DNA from: Gracilariopsis chorda
Taxonomy: Eukaryota > Rhodophyta > Florideophyceae > Gracilariales > Gracilariaceae
Assembly (NCBI GenBank): GCA_003194525.1
Contig: NBIV01000132.1
Location: 141,801 to 205,800, forward strand
Direction: 5' to 3'
DNA length: 64,000 nucleotides
A model generated the notes under the pieces. That model worked only from the letters and a program-made list of their open reading frames with translations, was not told where the DNA came from and did no database searches. Of the stretch, positions 1-12,244 are shown in pieces. Both the position numbers and the translations under genes were made by a program. Numbering within the stretch: position 1 is the stretch's first letter; the number at the start of each line of letters is the position of its first letter.

Positions 1-1
1 G

Positions 2-955
2 AAATTTGTTGATGCAGAATGGTCATCGCAAGCAAATTATCCGCTCCCACTGCTTGAATCAGCAGGCGGCATGCTGCGGACAAAGGACGGAAAGAATCTG
101 CTCATGGTTGCTGGAGGTTACTTTGATAACGCAGATTTGCATACAACAAAGGAAGCGTACGTACTCAACGTAGATGAGGAAAAGGGGGTGTGGGAACGAG
201 TACCCGATATGCCTCGCCATCTCACTCATTGTGCGCAGGTTTTAGTCGAAGATCGTATGTACTTGTGCGGCGGTTTTCTCAGTAAGGCTCCCGGTCGTTC
301 TGTCGGTTCCTGTTACATGTTTTCGTATGGCGAAAGAAAATGGGAAACCATTCCAAAACTCCCTTTGGCTGTTGGTGGCGGTGGCATGGTATATATTTCT
401 CAACTCGACTCTCTGCTGTTCTCATCCGGGATGATTCGGCAACAAGATGAATGGCATGGAATCGACTCTACGCATTCCTATATGCTCGATCTCAAGAACA
501 TGGGCGCTGGTTGGGTACGAAAAGCAGATATTCCTAACCCTAGAAACCATATGTCGGGAGTTAGTGTTCTGGGTCGATACTTCTTTGTAGGAGGGCAGAA
601 AGGAGCTGATGAAGAGTCTGGTAACCAAAGATCTGTTCACGAATATGATTACTCAAACGATAAATGGATTGAAAAGGAATCGATTCCTGTACCACTTGGG
701 CACATCTCAGCAAGCACGTTTCAATATGGACGGGGCTTCATTACGGTTGCTGGTATCACAGATGGCCGTCGACCAATCGCCAAAGTACACTATTATGACG
801 CTGTGAAGAACATATGGAGTGAACTTGGGTTCTATCCCAGACAGGTCCAAAGTGTCGTCTGTGGACCCTCCAATGATGCTATTCACTGTTCGACTGGTCG
901 CGGATTTCCAGGAGATGCCTCACAATCGTATTTCCGAAGACTATCAACAGAGTAG
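2..955 (+). CDS. Kelch-repeat protein, 5' end outside the window
   Basis: The frame is open from the first bases to a TAG at 953-955, so the gene starts upstream; the first in-window ATG is at 71. The visible 318 codons carry several Kelch units: Gly-Gly pairs (VAGGY, LCGGF, FVGGQ) followed at the usual spacing by a Tyr and a Trp (for example YDYSNDKW, YYDAVKNIW). Kelch units fold into a beta-propeller used for protein binding; no partner domain is visible here. No break is seen. The substrate or partner is unknown. The family call is secure, the function is not. Confidence 0.8.
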   Translation, partial: KFVDAEWSSQANYPLPLLESAGGMLRTKDGKNLLMVAGGYFDNADLHTTKEAYVLNVDEEKGVWERVPDMPRHLTHCAQVLVEDRMYLCGGFLSKAPGRSVGSCYMFSYGERKWETIPKLPLAVGGGGMVYISQLDSLLFSSGMIRQQDEWHGIDSTHSYMLDLKNMGAGWVRKADIPNPRNHMSGVSVLGRYFFVGGQKGADEESGNQRSVHEYDYSNDKWIEKESIPVPLGHISASTFQYGRGFITVAGITDGRRPIAKVHYYDAVKNIWSELGFYPRQVQSVVCGPSNDAIHCSTGRGFPGDASQSYFRRLSTE

Positions 956-2489
956 TACATCTTATTGACCTTTCCTAACCAAGCCTCATCCGTTTTCCTT
1001 ACGTACTCTTTTGGTTCAGAGAAAGAGCAAACGATTTTTGCGATCACAACAACAAACTCCTTCCGCTGTACAACGTAGTTTTGACATGCTCGTCAATGAT
1101 CTTAGCTTGACCGGTTTCATTTAGCTAGATAGACACCGCGTTTCTTCACCACGTGGCCCCCACTAAAATGAAACTATTTTCAAATGAAGTGTCGGCATAA
1201 GACCTACAATCAATAGGTTGATTAGTATACCCCAGCCTCAGTAAGTTGATTGCAAGTTTTTCCCAGTATCTTGTCTCAACAGGAATTTCACTACCATGAG
1301 GAACGGCCCAATTGCACAAGATTCAATTGTAATGAAGAGTGCATTCAGTTGCACCTCAATATGGCAAAATATGCGCACCAGTCATTCCCGCTGCCCGGAC
1401 TCCGGCCCTCTTTTTGGGTCTTCCTTCTCTACGACCGTATGCCCTTCTATAGACATACACTACTGCATCTGTTGACCTTTGTGTCATACGTGGAAAGTCC
1501 TCTCGAGCTTCACCGTATCAAAGCTGTGTTGCCACAATCCATCACGACACCCAATTGGGAGCCGTTTGGTTAATTACTATTCAAAACACACAATTTTCGA
1601 AGCATACGGGTGCAATGGAACAAGATTACTCCGCAAGAACAGTAAACGCTTAAGCTACGCATATCATTCGCTAAAAGGCTCTAACGATAAAAAACAGTTG
1701 GGTGAGAGCCTGCCAAGTGTTTGCCTCGCTAATATGTACTGTAGTAGGCATAAGCAAGCTCTCGCTATTGGCTGTCGCTAATATCTGCACTTATCTGAGC
1801 AAAGGCTTCCTTTGAAACGCAGTCTACGGCGCGCCCCTGCACATCTAAATGAGTCGCCCACGCCCAAGTGTTCTTCCCCCATTGAAGACAAGAAATCTTT
1901 GAGTAGAAAGGGTAACCCTTTACAACAAAAATCGTTGGTACGGGCTACCCTTGGGTACCGTGGTAACCCTTCAACTATGCCTGGTGGGATTGCTAACCAT
2001 TTTTCCAACGGTGCTCTGTATGGAATGTATCCAGCTACCTTTGGTACCTTTGGTACACGTAGCACTTATAGGACAGAACCCCTTAGCCGATGTAGTCTAG
2101 AAGCTCGAAATTTCGATAAACGCTATTGCGATACCCCAGGAACCTCCAAATATTGAAGGCTACAGGCCCTACTAATAAGCTACTCGTGTAGAAGACGGAG
2201 TTAGGATTGCTAGCAATAGCACGGCTAGGGGGGACCGCTACCCTTATCGGCACAGAGGTAACCCTTTACATATCCTTTGTCCCCTCCTAGCTCGTCATGA
2301 TTGTTGGCATCAGACTTACGGAGTAGCCTTTCAACCAGTGTGGTATAATGATCCCCCTCCGCATGAGAACAGTTTGCACAATGCTAACAATCTGAGAACA
2401 TTCTGCATTCATCCTCCGTCTACGCTTTCGTCTGGTACCCGTTGACCTGTTTTGCGTTTTCTCAGCCTCCGCTACGTTTCTATTCCAAG
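956..2489. other. Intergenic, no gene recognised
   Basis: Short open frames here (for example 1250-1573) show no domain and no start context. Between 1905 and 2275 variants of GGTAACCC/GGGTTACC recur (1911, 1961, 2040, 2262). They may be a decayed small repeat; no terminal repeats were found. Confidence 0.4.
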
Positions 2490-4355
2490 ATGTTAACGAC
2501 CTCTTTTCGCTTTCCACTTGCCCACTTTCTGGTCGGAGCTCTTCTAAGCACCGTTGGTCACTCTTCTGATATGTCTGGCGCCCTCTCCGGTCTTCAGCTA
2601 CGATGTTGCATTCTCGATGAACCACCAATCGCCTTCATTGACGACAGAACCTACGCGAATGTAAGTTTGTCCTGTTCTCTCCTGTTCTCTCCTGTTCATG
2701 CTTCAGAAGGTATGGTCAAACTGACGTTTACCTGTTCCACACAGGGCGGTGTTAGTGGCATCATAGCACAATACCTGCGGGAAATGCAAGGGTATTTGAA
2801 CTGGTCATGCTCCTCAGTGCAACATTATACGGGTGGAAAACAAACAAGTTTCAACCACTTTGTCAGGATGATGGAGGATTGTTCGGAAAATGGTGCGGTG
2901 AGGAATGATCCCGGCTGCACTTGCGACATTGGCATCAGCGGTTGGTTTCAGAACCATCATCGTTTTCGTCGCGTGGATTTCTTACCACCCTTTGTTACCG
3001 ATGGGTACGAGGTTGTCTTCCACATTTCAAACTCCGAAGTATCGGGACGTAGGATGTTCTTCATTACCACGTTTGATAGACTTGCATGGGTCAGTATCTT
3101 TGGACTGATGCTCTTGTTTTCAGCCATCAAGTTCTTTGACCGAAAATTCTGTCCAATTGACTCGTTTGAAGCCCTCGAGGAAACAAATCCTCGCATACAA
3201 AGATTCGTTCACGTTCTAATGAAGTACCCCACTCTTTATCGTTTCAGGAGAGCACTACAGAGCACATGTAAGTTAGTCATAACTGCGCACATTTCTCATG
3301 ATCACGTCTGCCTTCGTCAAGTCAATGATCGCTAAAATCTGATCTTTTTCTCCTCCAACCTTTTCCGTCGACAGTTTCAAGAATGATTTTACTTCCAGAT
3401 TCTGATGTGGTCGAGAATCAAACTGCAAACCGTCAGTGGGTACTGAATACTGTCATCTCAGTCTCTGGTCTCTTTCTGATTCTGTCTTATGAGGCAAGTA
3501 TGACGTAAGCGTCCTTCCATCTTTAAAATACCCGATACGCAAGGTTAAAGTGATTCTGACATACCCTTTCTCATTCAAAGTGCATCACTTGTTCAGGAAA
3601 CAGTATCAGCTGGTTTCCAATCCATCCAAGACTTTCAGACATGTCGAATAAGTCCTGCAGAAGTATGTTTACCAGGTGGAGGTGCCTTAGAGATGTTTTG
3701 GAACACTTCCATCGCTATAGAGTACGTGCTGTTACACATTGCGTAGTTCACAATCGGACCTCCAAGCATTCGTGGTAATCTAACCACACCTTATTCTTTC
3801 CTACTTGGTGCCTCCAAAAACAGGGTATGTCACAAGCAGCGGCAGCCGTTTTTCGCGAGTTCTTACGACGAACTTTTCCACGCAGTCGACAATAGAACTT
3901 GCAAATATGGTTTACTACTAGAGTCAACAGCAAACGCGGCGATTAATTCCAAGTACTGTGGAAAGCTCTTGGCCGCTGAGAAACCCATTTACAGCGGTGG
4001 CTTGGCAATGGTTCTCCCGAAGAATTCGAATCTTACGGATGTGATGAGTTACGCCACGCTGAAGATCACCAATGAAGTTGCAACGCCGGGCATAGAACAA
4101 TACTTCGCGAGCATTCCCAAATGCTCGATTAACCCTGAAACTACTCTCAACTTTCGAAAGCTGCGGCTCTTCTTTGGCATCGCATTATGTACTGGAGCAT
4201 TTTTGCTCTTATTGAGGATTATCAACAATGTGTGGAACCAAGCAATCGAACGACGTGTGGAAGACAAAGAACAAAGCAAGCTTCGCGATATTAAGACAAT
4301 GTCTTCGTCAAATTGCTCCATCGATATTTCCATGAGCAGCGATTACAACGTATAA
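2490..4355 (+). CDS. Ionotropic glutamate receptor-like ligand-gated channel, five exons
   Basis: Proposed exons are 2490-2660, 2745-3267, 3375-3504, 3581-3721 and 3824-4355, giving 498 aa. Introns of 84, 107, 76 and 102 nt start GTAAGT, GTAAGT, GTAAGC and GTACGT and end in AG; the frame is kept at every junction. Order: signal peptide (~1-26); ligand-binding S1 with the GWFQNHHRFRRVDFLPPFV block; TM1 (~168-188); a pore-like segment; TM3 (~252-275, ending SYEASMTASLV, which matches the YTANLTA region of the family); S2 (KPIYSGGLAMVLPKNSNL); TM4 (~435-455); a short cytosolic tail. There is no amino-terminal domain, as in the short insect IR type. Intron 1 is a multiple of three and stop-free, so it could be retained. 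It contains a 10-bp tandem repeat near 2672. Family known; ligand unknown. Confidence 0.8.
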
Positions 4356-7300
4356 TTGTTTCTCCATGCAACTTCTTCACGATCTAATCCAGTCGTTTCA
4401 CCGTTTTACAAACGGCTTGTATCTGCTGCAACAGTAGCAACAAAAAGATTTCAGATGGTTGTTCACAATTCATATCTGCATTTGTTTCCGATTTACAAGT
4501 AGCCGGCGTAAACAATACTGGGATTTCAAGGAACGCAGAAGATGATTTTTTTCCGCAATGGAGTAGGCGGCTTGCTCGATCGCATTGGCAGATGATGACT
4601 TGGCATCCGGTAGCACATGATAAGAGTTTCTAGCCCACAGTCTGCGACGACGGCGATCGTTCTCCCTCGACAACCATCGCCGCCGGCGCTTCTTCGCGTT
4701 CTGGATTCTTGCGATACGCTTTTCTTTTCTCGCCCTTTCCTCCCCGTAGGAGCAGTGAGGCACTGAACGCGTCAGGCTGTTGCCTTTCGGTGTAGCAGAG
4801 CACATGGCTCTTGCCGCTCTGTGTCTCCTACACTACCCAAACAATAAAGATCTAGCATTGAGATATAAGGAAGAAGGACAATAAATGTCAGACCACAATG
4901 CTAGATGGAGGTGGTGGGAGACAAAGAAAAACAGGAACTACCGAACCATATTGCCCTTCCTTTCAGTTTCCCGGCTCTCATAACCTTCGGTACACATAAG
5001 GAAACCCTTTTGGCTCTCAAAACGGGGCTTTGTCTCTGAAATGACGCATCGAAACTGGTCATGCTCTCGACAGTGCAGACAGTTCAGGTGATGTCGATAA
5101 CCAAGAATTGCCAAACTATATACGATATTCTTCACTGCAAATATGCTCCTTCGTTGTAGCCTTCAATAGACACATCTTCTACGAAAACATATTCTCATAT
5201 CTCAATTAACTTCATACTGTTTTCAAGAAGGATAATCGTTTCCTGCAATGAGAACAAGAATGTAGTGTCGACATGAAGAATCTTCTCATGTCGGTAATGT
5301 CAATGTCAGAAGGAGGTCGACCAGTCCTGGACCGCATGTGCATTGATTTGTCTCATGCCTTCCACTTTCTTTTGAAACGTCTCACCCTAGCCCCTCAACT
5401 TAAGTGACCACTATGTGCAAAATAAAAGACGATGGTTTGATAAGGGGCACTGAGATACTTAGAACAACAACATCCACTATCGACAATACCTTCCCTAGCA
5501 ATTGTCTACTGAAAGCTCCAAAAAAGAGGTCGTGGATAGCCAAAATGGCCAGAATAATGCAACAATGACTGAAAAGGTTTCTGATCTATATCATGGTCGA
5601 TGAGTCATTTGCGATGTGTTTTTTAATCACAGCATTCGAACATGATGTTTCGGGTATATGAAGAAGTTAGATCATGGCAACCCCTATCTTTTACATACTT
5701 CTTTTTTCCGCAGAGGACCTTCTACAACACAAAAAGAATGGCACATCGTAATCTGTAACGAGATAATGGTTACTTATCTAAAAACTGGATCTGTCACACT
5801 TGGGGTTTATTTACCGAGCTGGCAGCTGTTTGAGAAGCGTGGTTGCCTTCGGCTTTCCCTACGGTCGAAGTGTGCATCCTCTGGCAACGGTGATGCGCTG
5901 TACGCTAATAATTCCAAGTGCAGGATAAATTATACTTCGAACCATGTGCATTGCTGTTGAATTGCTGAACCCGATGTCGCAAATTCTGAACGTGATGATC
6001 ACACAGCAATAACACCCCTGTTGACGAAAGCCAAGCAGAAAGAAGACCCATTCTTCGCTGTTAGTGTGGCCTTGTATTGTTACATTTGAAGCGATGCTGG
6101 GTTATGTGGAGGGAATGGCAGTTGTGCAGGGACCACGCCAGCACACAAGGAACAAGAGACATCTCGAACTGGAAACCTCGTCCATAATCGTTCATGAAGG
6201 TCTATATAACAGTCCGTCAGCACCGAAAAAATTTGGAAACGGACTTATTTTGCCTTCTGTGAGCTGCCCAGCGGCGTTCAAGGCTTGACGCAACACCCTG
6301 TGTCTTCGTAGCGTACTGCAACATTTTGTGTAGCACTTTGGACCTATTGAAGTGCTCCAGCCCTCTCGTCGTCAGGGTACGTGCGTCTCTTCCTGCGCAT
6401 TTCTTTTTTCATTCTGTCAAATACTATACATCTAATACTCCATTCTCACTCCATTTTGTTCAAAGAACTTTTGTCGGAAATGGAATCAAAATGCAAAATA
6501 GTATCAGCAGATACAGAACCCATACCTGAAAATCTTCCTTGTGAGATATGTAATCAGGACCATAGCCGCAGGCCAACGATACCAGTACAGTTAACTCAAA
6601 AACAATTATTGCCTTGCAAAAAAGTTATTACAAAACCTATACCGAATCCGTTTCTTTATCGATCTAATAAAACGGTACTCCTTTGCTCTGATCGCAGCTC
6701 TTCTAGTCGTAGTCATCTCCACCGCAATAAAGAAATCAAAAACCATAAAAAATAAGGACTGAGAGACACAGTTCATAAGCACTTTTCAAAACGAAATGGA
6801 TACTTCTGCAGCAACATAGTGCACATTTTATCTAGAAAAGCAGATTCAAATCAGTAGTGATTGTTTGCTCCGTGTTAAGGTTTTTTAGAATTAACAAGAG
6901 CAGCACAATTGATTCCGGTCTTAACCTTCGATGAATCTTGGCCATGTATTTAGAAGTCTTCATAGCACTTATGTAAACGTTGCAAAGTACCTTTTTGAAC
7001 CACAATCTTCTTTATTAATTGACGGTTTGTAAAAGAAAAAGGGGGCATTAATTTGCAGTACAGTTCTTTTTACACTGCATTATAGAAAAAAATAGTAATG
7101 TTGCACTTGTTCTATGCAATGTTGTACAAATGGCTTCAAACGGCACGGACGAGTTTCTTTGGCGCAAGTTAAGCCATTAGTAGCGATGCATCTGTCCCAT
7201 CTCATACAAAGCCCATAATGATAGGTTTCTAGAGACATTTGGGGCGGTATGATATCCAAGTTAGTTTGGAAAACGTCTAGCAGGAAGATATTAAGTTAAG

Positions 7301-7746
7301 TGATGCAGAACGCATTTGAGGGCAGTGTAGGACGAAAATTTGCGGGGTTATGCGGTATCAAAGGCCTTTGAAGATAATATTGACGATGAGGAAGGATTAC
7401 TCTTGGCGTTTCAATGCGCAAAACATAAGCTGAAGCAAAGGTTGTTCTGTTCTTGCGAGAGTCTTGAGAGCAAACGACTCGAGAGACGGTTGTTGTTTCC
7501 GGATCTTGATCTCAGCGAAAAGTCGCAAGTGTTGAGAACTGCTCTGAGAGCAGTTATGAAGTCCTCAAAAACATGGCCAAATCATCTCTTTACAAATTTA
7601 TTCCAAATTTGCTCAAGACTGTCGGACTGATAAGTTACGTGGTTCTGTGTTCCCAACGGATTTTGTTCTCCGCTTTCCAGCTCGGACATTCACATCTACA
7701 TCGAGCTTGTTTTCACAAATTCAGCTACTTCAACCACCCACCAAAC
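4356..7746. other. Intergenic, AT-rich toward 7 kb
   Basis: No domain or repeat structure was recognised. A minus-strand frame at 4805-4470 encodes an Arg/Lys-rich 111-aa stretch without family features. Frames at 6381-6755 and 7340-7630 are similarly anonymous. Base composition becomes clearly AT-rich between about 6400 and 7320. I see no credible gene here. Confidence 0.4.
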
Positions 7747-7869
7747 ATGAAGCTTCTGGTGCCTTTCGCCGTACTCGTTGTTCTTTCGCACTCTGCCCTT
7801 GCCCGCGTTTCGTATGGATTGCTCGTGTGTGTGCGCAGGGCCCGGTCGTATACCGTCAAACCACTGTGA
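7747..7869 (+). CDS. Possible secreted-peptide gene or first exon remnant (40 aa)
   Basis: The ATG at 7747 opens a frame whose first 19 residues form a good signal peptide (MKLLVPFAVLVVLSHSALA, ending in an A-x-A-type site). Only about 20 residues follow before a stop. The leader before the ATG (CAACCACCCACCAAAC) resembles the CA-rich leaders of other genes in this window. It may be the leading exon of a secreted-protein gene whose remainder is lost or lies beyond an unrecognised intron. Weak call. Confidence 0.3.
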   Translation: MKLLVPFAVLVVLSHSALARVSYGLLVCVRRARSYTVKPL

Positions 7870-8470
7870 CGGGTGTTTAGTTCCAAATTGAGGCTCTAAG
7901 CCAAAGCGAGTGTACTCCTAGAAAGGTCTTGTGCAATGCAGACCTTGGCTTTTTCAACCTGCAGCACAGCGAAATCAACAAATGAGGGCACGAAATGCGT
8001 CATGCTCACCTGAAAGGAGCACTTCTGCACGAATCAGCTTGCCGATCACATCAAAGTCTTCAATCAAAATCCTCTTGAGCAACACGAGCATATGTTGATA
8101 AGACACATTGCGTTATTGAAACTCAAACTTTGATGCGAGCCCCAAGCACTTCATTCCCAAGGCATGCTCCTAGTTCTTCTCAAATTCTTTTATGAAGTCA
8201 TTGGCATACTAGTTTTACACCATTCCAGCCAGATCTGGTCAATGAAATGGTCGAAGGCCGGTACTAAGTGATTTAAATGCGCTAGGATTGCTGGTGTTTA
8301 TCCTTAGGTGCTGAATGTTCTCTTGTCAGATGTTCATGAGAATTGCAATAAAAAAAAACGGTTCCTCCGCGCCATGATCGCTTGTACATTCATACGCTTG
8401 TTCTTCCATTAAGCTGCTGAGTTGGCCGATTCATTGGGCAGAACGATCCGTACTACTTACGCGAAAAAGC
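7870..8470. other. No feature recognised
   Basis: No open frame of note, repeat or RNA gene was recognised in this stretch. Confidence 0.4.
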
Positions 8471-8701
8471 ATGGTGGCACATGACCGGTTTGCTGTTTTT
8501 CTTGCTGCATCTTTTGCTCTTTTACAATGCGTGCCTGTTTTTTTCTTTTCATCAAACGCAGTCGCATGTCCTTATTGTTTGTATGGGTGCAATGCATGTA
8601 CACCTGCATCCACGTTCCACTCTTCAGACAGATGTTGTCTAATTATAGCCTGTCTTTCGCTTTCTCAGCCCAAGTGTGCTTTCGAAGCTTCTATTCGTTG
8701 A
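8471..8701 (+). CDS. Doubtful small cysteine-rich secreted protein (76 aa)
   Basis: The ATG at 8471 starts a frame with a signal-like hydrophobic run (residues ~7-27, then SSNAVA) followed by a short Cys-rich tail. No family is recognised. Its end overlaps the decayed minus-strand gene at 8691. It could be chance. Confidence 0.2.
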   Translation: MVAHDRFAVFLAASFALLQCVPVFFFSSNAVACPYCLYGCNACTPASTFHSSDRCCLIIACLSLSQPKCAFEASIR

Positions 8702-9922
8702 CTCTAAGATCTAAGCTCTGTTCTGTGAGGGTTTTAACGTTCAGAAACACGCCTATGTCAAATGGTTCGTGTTCATCGCCGTAAGAGTAAAGAAAATGAA
8801 AATTGCCTTTCTTTGCAATTTTGGACGCCAGTCTTAAAAGTCGGTACCGCACTTGCGCATTGTTTGTGACATTGTCAGTCGCTACATTTCTAGCTGCAGT
8901 AGCAGCAGCAGCCGTCACTACTGCGTGCTCTTCTATTACGGTTTGTTCTATCAAGCGTGGTACGTGAGATTCCATTTGGTATAGGCCAGTTGTATCCACG
9001 ACGAGCGTTCTCATCATGTTTGGTCCACCACCAGGAGCATCTTAAAAGAGAGGGCCAGCACTTGCATGAGGAGCACCGACTGTGGCACTTCCGATTCCTT
9101 CGTATCCACATACGACTACTTCTCGTTCCGCTGCTTGCACGCTGATATCCAGGGCAGTCTCTGCATTTTGTTGTTGTTTTTGCGTCTTAAACATGGATTG
9201 GTACCACTCGCACACCACGTCTGGCTTGGGATGGATCACATCGTATAACTTGGGCACGATGTTTCCTACGTTGATGTCTTGAGTGAACGCAGGCAAATTC
9301 GCACGCGCATAGTGTGATGGATCTGAGGAAAGCGGACCGGTACCCCACAGGAATATGTAGCGCGTATTATTCTGGTTCTGCGTGGTGAGAGCGAGAGCTG
9401 TGCTGCCCTCAAATATTAGAAAGGAAGGACCGCCTCCTGTCATCACATACAACATGTCCATGAACGCTTTCATCGTCGCGAGGAGTGTATTAAAGTTGAT
9501 TAAATGGGATTGAAAGGCTCTCAGGCTATAAAGAGTGCGAACCACCTCGTTGCTATGCCTCCTGCGGAACTTGAACCCCAATCCTGACATTGTTCTTATT
9601 CCACAGCCGATTATAGTGGTCTCATTGCAAAGCAAAACACAACCGCAATACGTGCAGCTATGAGTTTTCAATGTGGAGTCCGGGTACGAGCAGAAGGAGA
9701 GCGTGTGTGAGTGTTCGCCGCATCTCCCGCATCGCCTTTGACCGGCAGTGGGAAGTGTCTCAAACTCTGGCACGCTTGCACGGATGGCCGGATCATTCCT
9801 CGCCTGAGCTGCCACGGAATCTTACGCATAGTACAGAAGATAGAGTCCTCGACCAGGACGCCCATCAGACTGCATGACCGTCGTATCAAACTGCTGCTCT
9901 GGGGTGGGGGGGAAGGGGGGTA

Positions 9923-10083
9923 AAGGCGCAGGAGTGATCTCATGGTCTTGAAATGGCATAGTAACAGGCATCTGCTCTATTTCATGTTCAGCTTGTGGCT
10001 GCGCAGGCTGCTGTGGCGGCTGTGAAGGAGCAGGAGTGATCTCATCCTCTTCCAATTCCATTGCAACGGGTATCTGCTCTGCA
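9923..10083 (-). repeat. Two imperfect coding repeats (EITPAP units)
   Basis: Near 9923-9999 and 10,024-10,083 the core AGGAGTGATCTCAT recurs with similar flanks (both then reach GCATCTGCTCT or GTATCTGCTCT). A third, weaker unit lies at 11,227-11,257. Each encodes the EITPAP motif on the minus strand. Confidence 0.6.
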
Positions 10084-10497
10084 GGCATCGGTGGGAGAGG
10101 AGGAGTCATCGTAGGCGAAGGAATGTGACTCGGAAGGCCTCTCAGAAACTCCAGAAATCGAGGTATTGGGCACAGAATTGTGGAGCAGTGCTTGCACTTC
10201 TTTAGCTGCAGTTCCTTTTCATAGGAAAGTATACTTGTGGAATGGAGTGGGATATCAGTTATGAATTTGATCCCTCACGTGACGTGGCATTGGCACTTAT
10301 TATGGCGCACGATGGACCTGGAGAGGTATTGCTTGTGGAATTCTGGTACAGAATGTACGCTGTACGCGTGTGGTATTTAGCCTCCAATTTTGGATATTTA
10401 TTTAGTGATTTTCGCCGCTTGTGGCCCTGACACTGGGATCTCCACCTGAATTGACCTCAAAAGGTGTGCATCAAACTAGGCAATTCATTTTGTTTAT

Positions 10498-11030
10498 TGT
10501 GGTGAACCTACTTTGGTAGAGACGGCTTCGCCGTGACCACCACCAGTAAATGGTAACCTTGGTTCTCTTTTGAGAAGTGCCCTTCACAGAGTAGGCTCTG
10601 ACAAGAAATGCCCTCGTAGGGAATACGACTCCTCGCGGAGAGTATCCACGAGTGAATTCCGTCTTTTATACCCTTGAGAAGCTTCAGGACTCACTACCGC
10701 ATCAGTCTCTACCGTGGTCGGTACTGTTAATTGCTCCACTGTCATCCTGGACTCTGCCTTAGTATTGGGATATTCTTCGTGGTGCTTACGACATTCCCCC
10801 AAGCATTTTTCTTCTCTTTTGTTGGTTCGTCCCGTCGCCGGGTCTGTTGCCGCCGTGTGCCACCCCCCCCCCCGCCCCCCTGTCGCCGGTTCCTTGTTGT
10901 GCGTCGTGTCTCCTTTGTTTCCCTTGCGGGATATTACGTCACTGTACACTCTCTTGTATTATCCATTCCTGGAGATACTAACATTTTCTTGGTTTCCTCG
11001 CACCTCTGCAGATATAGCCAGCAACCACCT
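10498..11030. repeat. Probable LTR-like insertion splitting the CCHC gene
   Basis: This stretch lies between two blocks of the same decayed gene. Near its left edge TGTGGTGAACC is followed by a short hairpin, resembling the reverse complement of the terminus of the 52,468 LTR family. It is dense in short inverted repeats (ACGGC TTC GCCGT; CTCC TCGC GGAG; CAGAG TAGG CTCTG). A C-rich homopolymer tract lies at about 10,860-10,880. The right boundary and a target duplication were not found. Confidence 0.35.
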
Positions 11031-11503
11031 CGGCCTTACAAACCGACCAGCATATCGTGCAGAGGGCTCTCTACTGAGACTGCCATCTCTGCGGGAGCAA
11101 GATCTCGAACTCCTTGAGAGTGCCTACTCTCCACAGGGTTTAGCCCTACAAAAGTTGGTAGACCTGTGGCAACGGACCCACTGGCGCCAGCGGCGCTTGT
11201 GCTATCTGCCGCTGCAACCAACGTAGGTGCAGGAGTAATTTCATCTTTTTCTACAGCTGGAACAATGGGTTTTCGAACGTGCACTCTGCTCTCATGAATC
11301 CCCACGTCATCTGGAGCTGGAGGAGCTAGTACTCGTCGAGGTCTTCCAGATCTTGCCCATGCTCCACCACTGTCCACGCGGCGACCATCAGCGTTTTGCC
11401 TTGGACCGTCTGCGTTCAACATAGCCCCTCCAGTATTGTCTCTGTCACCTCCCAAGTTAGATCGAGGTCAACCAAAGCCCATACGTGAACCCATTTGCGT
11501 CAT

Positions 11504-12140
11504 TTTAATTTACCAAAAATAGGAAACAATAATTCTATCTTTCCAATCACCTAAAAACCTCACCACAGTTCCAGAATATTTCTCCCAGATTAAACACATA
11601 AAAAATGAAAAGCTGGTGGCAGTTGGCTGCTTTGCAACCACTGGGCCTAGTTCCATGAGCAGTTAAAAAATAGCTGCAAGACTTATATTTATCCAATGCA
11701 GTTATGCGCAGCACATGGACTCTGGACACACTCCTGTTGCATTAGGACGAAAGGAGTGTGCCCAGTCGGTTTTCAAACCATTCGATGTTTAACTCGCGTC
11801 CAGTTGAAAGAATTGGTCTGCTTTTAGTCACACGCCGAAGTGTGTTTCCAGCCTCAAGAGGTACGACAGGGCGGAAGCCCCGGACCCTGCCCAGCAAGCT
11901 AACATTAGGTCCGGGAAACCTTCAGACGTTCTGGATCGCTGTCAAACTACCAGTAAACTACTAATGCTTAGTGAGTTACTCTTGTGCTGATCTGCGCACG
12001 AGCTCGGCCTTGCCGTTGTCCCAGGCCAGCAACAGTGCCCAAAGTAGTCAAAGGTTACGACATTGCGCTATTGGCAAAGCCTGAAATGGGAGGTAAGAAT
12101 AGTGGTTTGGTTCAGCATGCGAGATGCTTTTGGTACTGCC
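11504..12140. other. Intergenic, nothing recognised
   Basis: Only short anonymous open frames; no repeat or RNA gene recognised. Confidence 0.4.
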
Positions 12141-12205
12141 CCAGTGCAGTATATACGTCTGTTGCAGGCATGTATGCAATAACATTTCTGCATAAACTGC
12201 ACTGG
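12141..12205. repeat. Inverted repeat, 10-bp arms
   Basis: CCAGTGCAGT at 12,141-12,150 is the exact reverse complement of ACTGCACTGG at 12,196-12,205, giving a 45-nt spacer. It lies just outside a copy of the interspersed repeat described next and may be part of the same element. Confidence 0.5.
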
Positions 12206-12244
12206 TGCAGTGCAACTTGCCACGTGTCACAATGAACAGCCGGA

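Larger units (their letters stand above)
8691..11503 (-). pseudogene. Unrecognised protein with CCHC zinc knuckle and EITPAP repeats, decayed
   Basis: On the minus strand coding-like sequence runs from an ATG at 11,503 (Arg/Gly-rich N-terminus, in-frame TGA after 11 codons) to 11,036, and again from 10,109 to 8691. The second block keeps one frame across two TAA stops (9822-9824 and 9042-9044). It contains CGRCGEHSHTLSFC, an exact C-x2-C-x4-H-x4-C zinc knuckle as in nucleic-acid-binding and Gag-like proteins. A repeated acidic/proline motif ending EITPAP occurs twice in the second block and once in the first, so both blocks belong to one gene. The break between them coincides with an LTR-like insertion. 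Host gene or transposon protein cannot be decided. Confidence 0.5.

Noticed and set aside
1250-1781. Two overlapping frames of about 100 codons
   Set aside because: No domain, no start context and overlapping each other; consistent with chance.
1905-2275. GGTAACCC words as a possible internal telomere-like array
   Set aside because: Spacing is irregular and the words are palindromic variants, not tandem repeats.
10860-10880. C-homopolymer tract
   Set aside because: Simple low-complexity run inside an LTR-like insert; no evidence of function.
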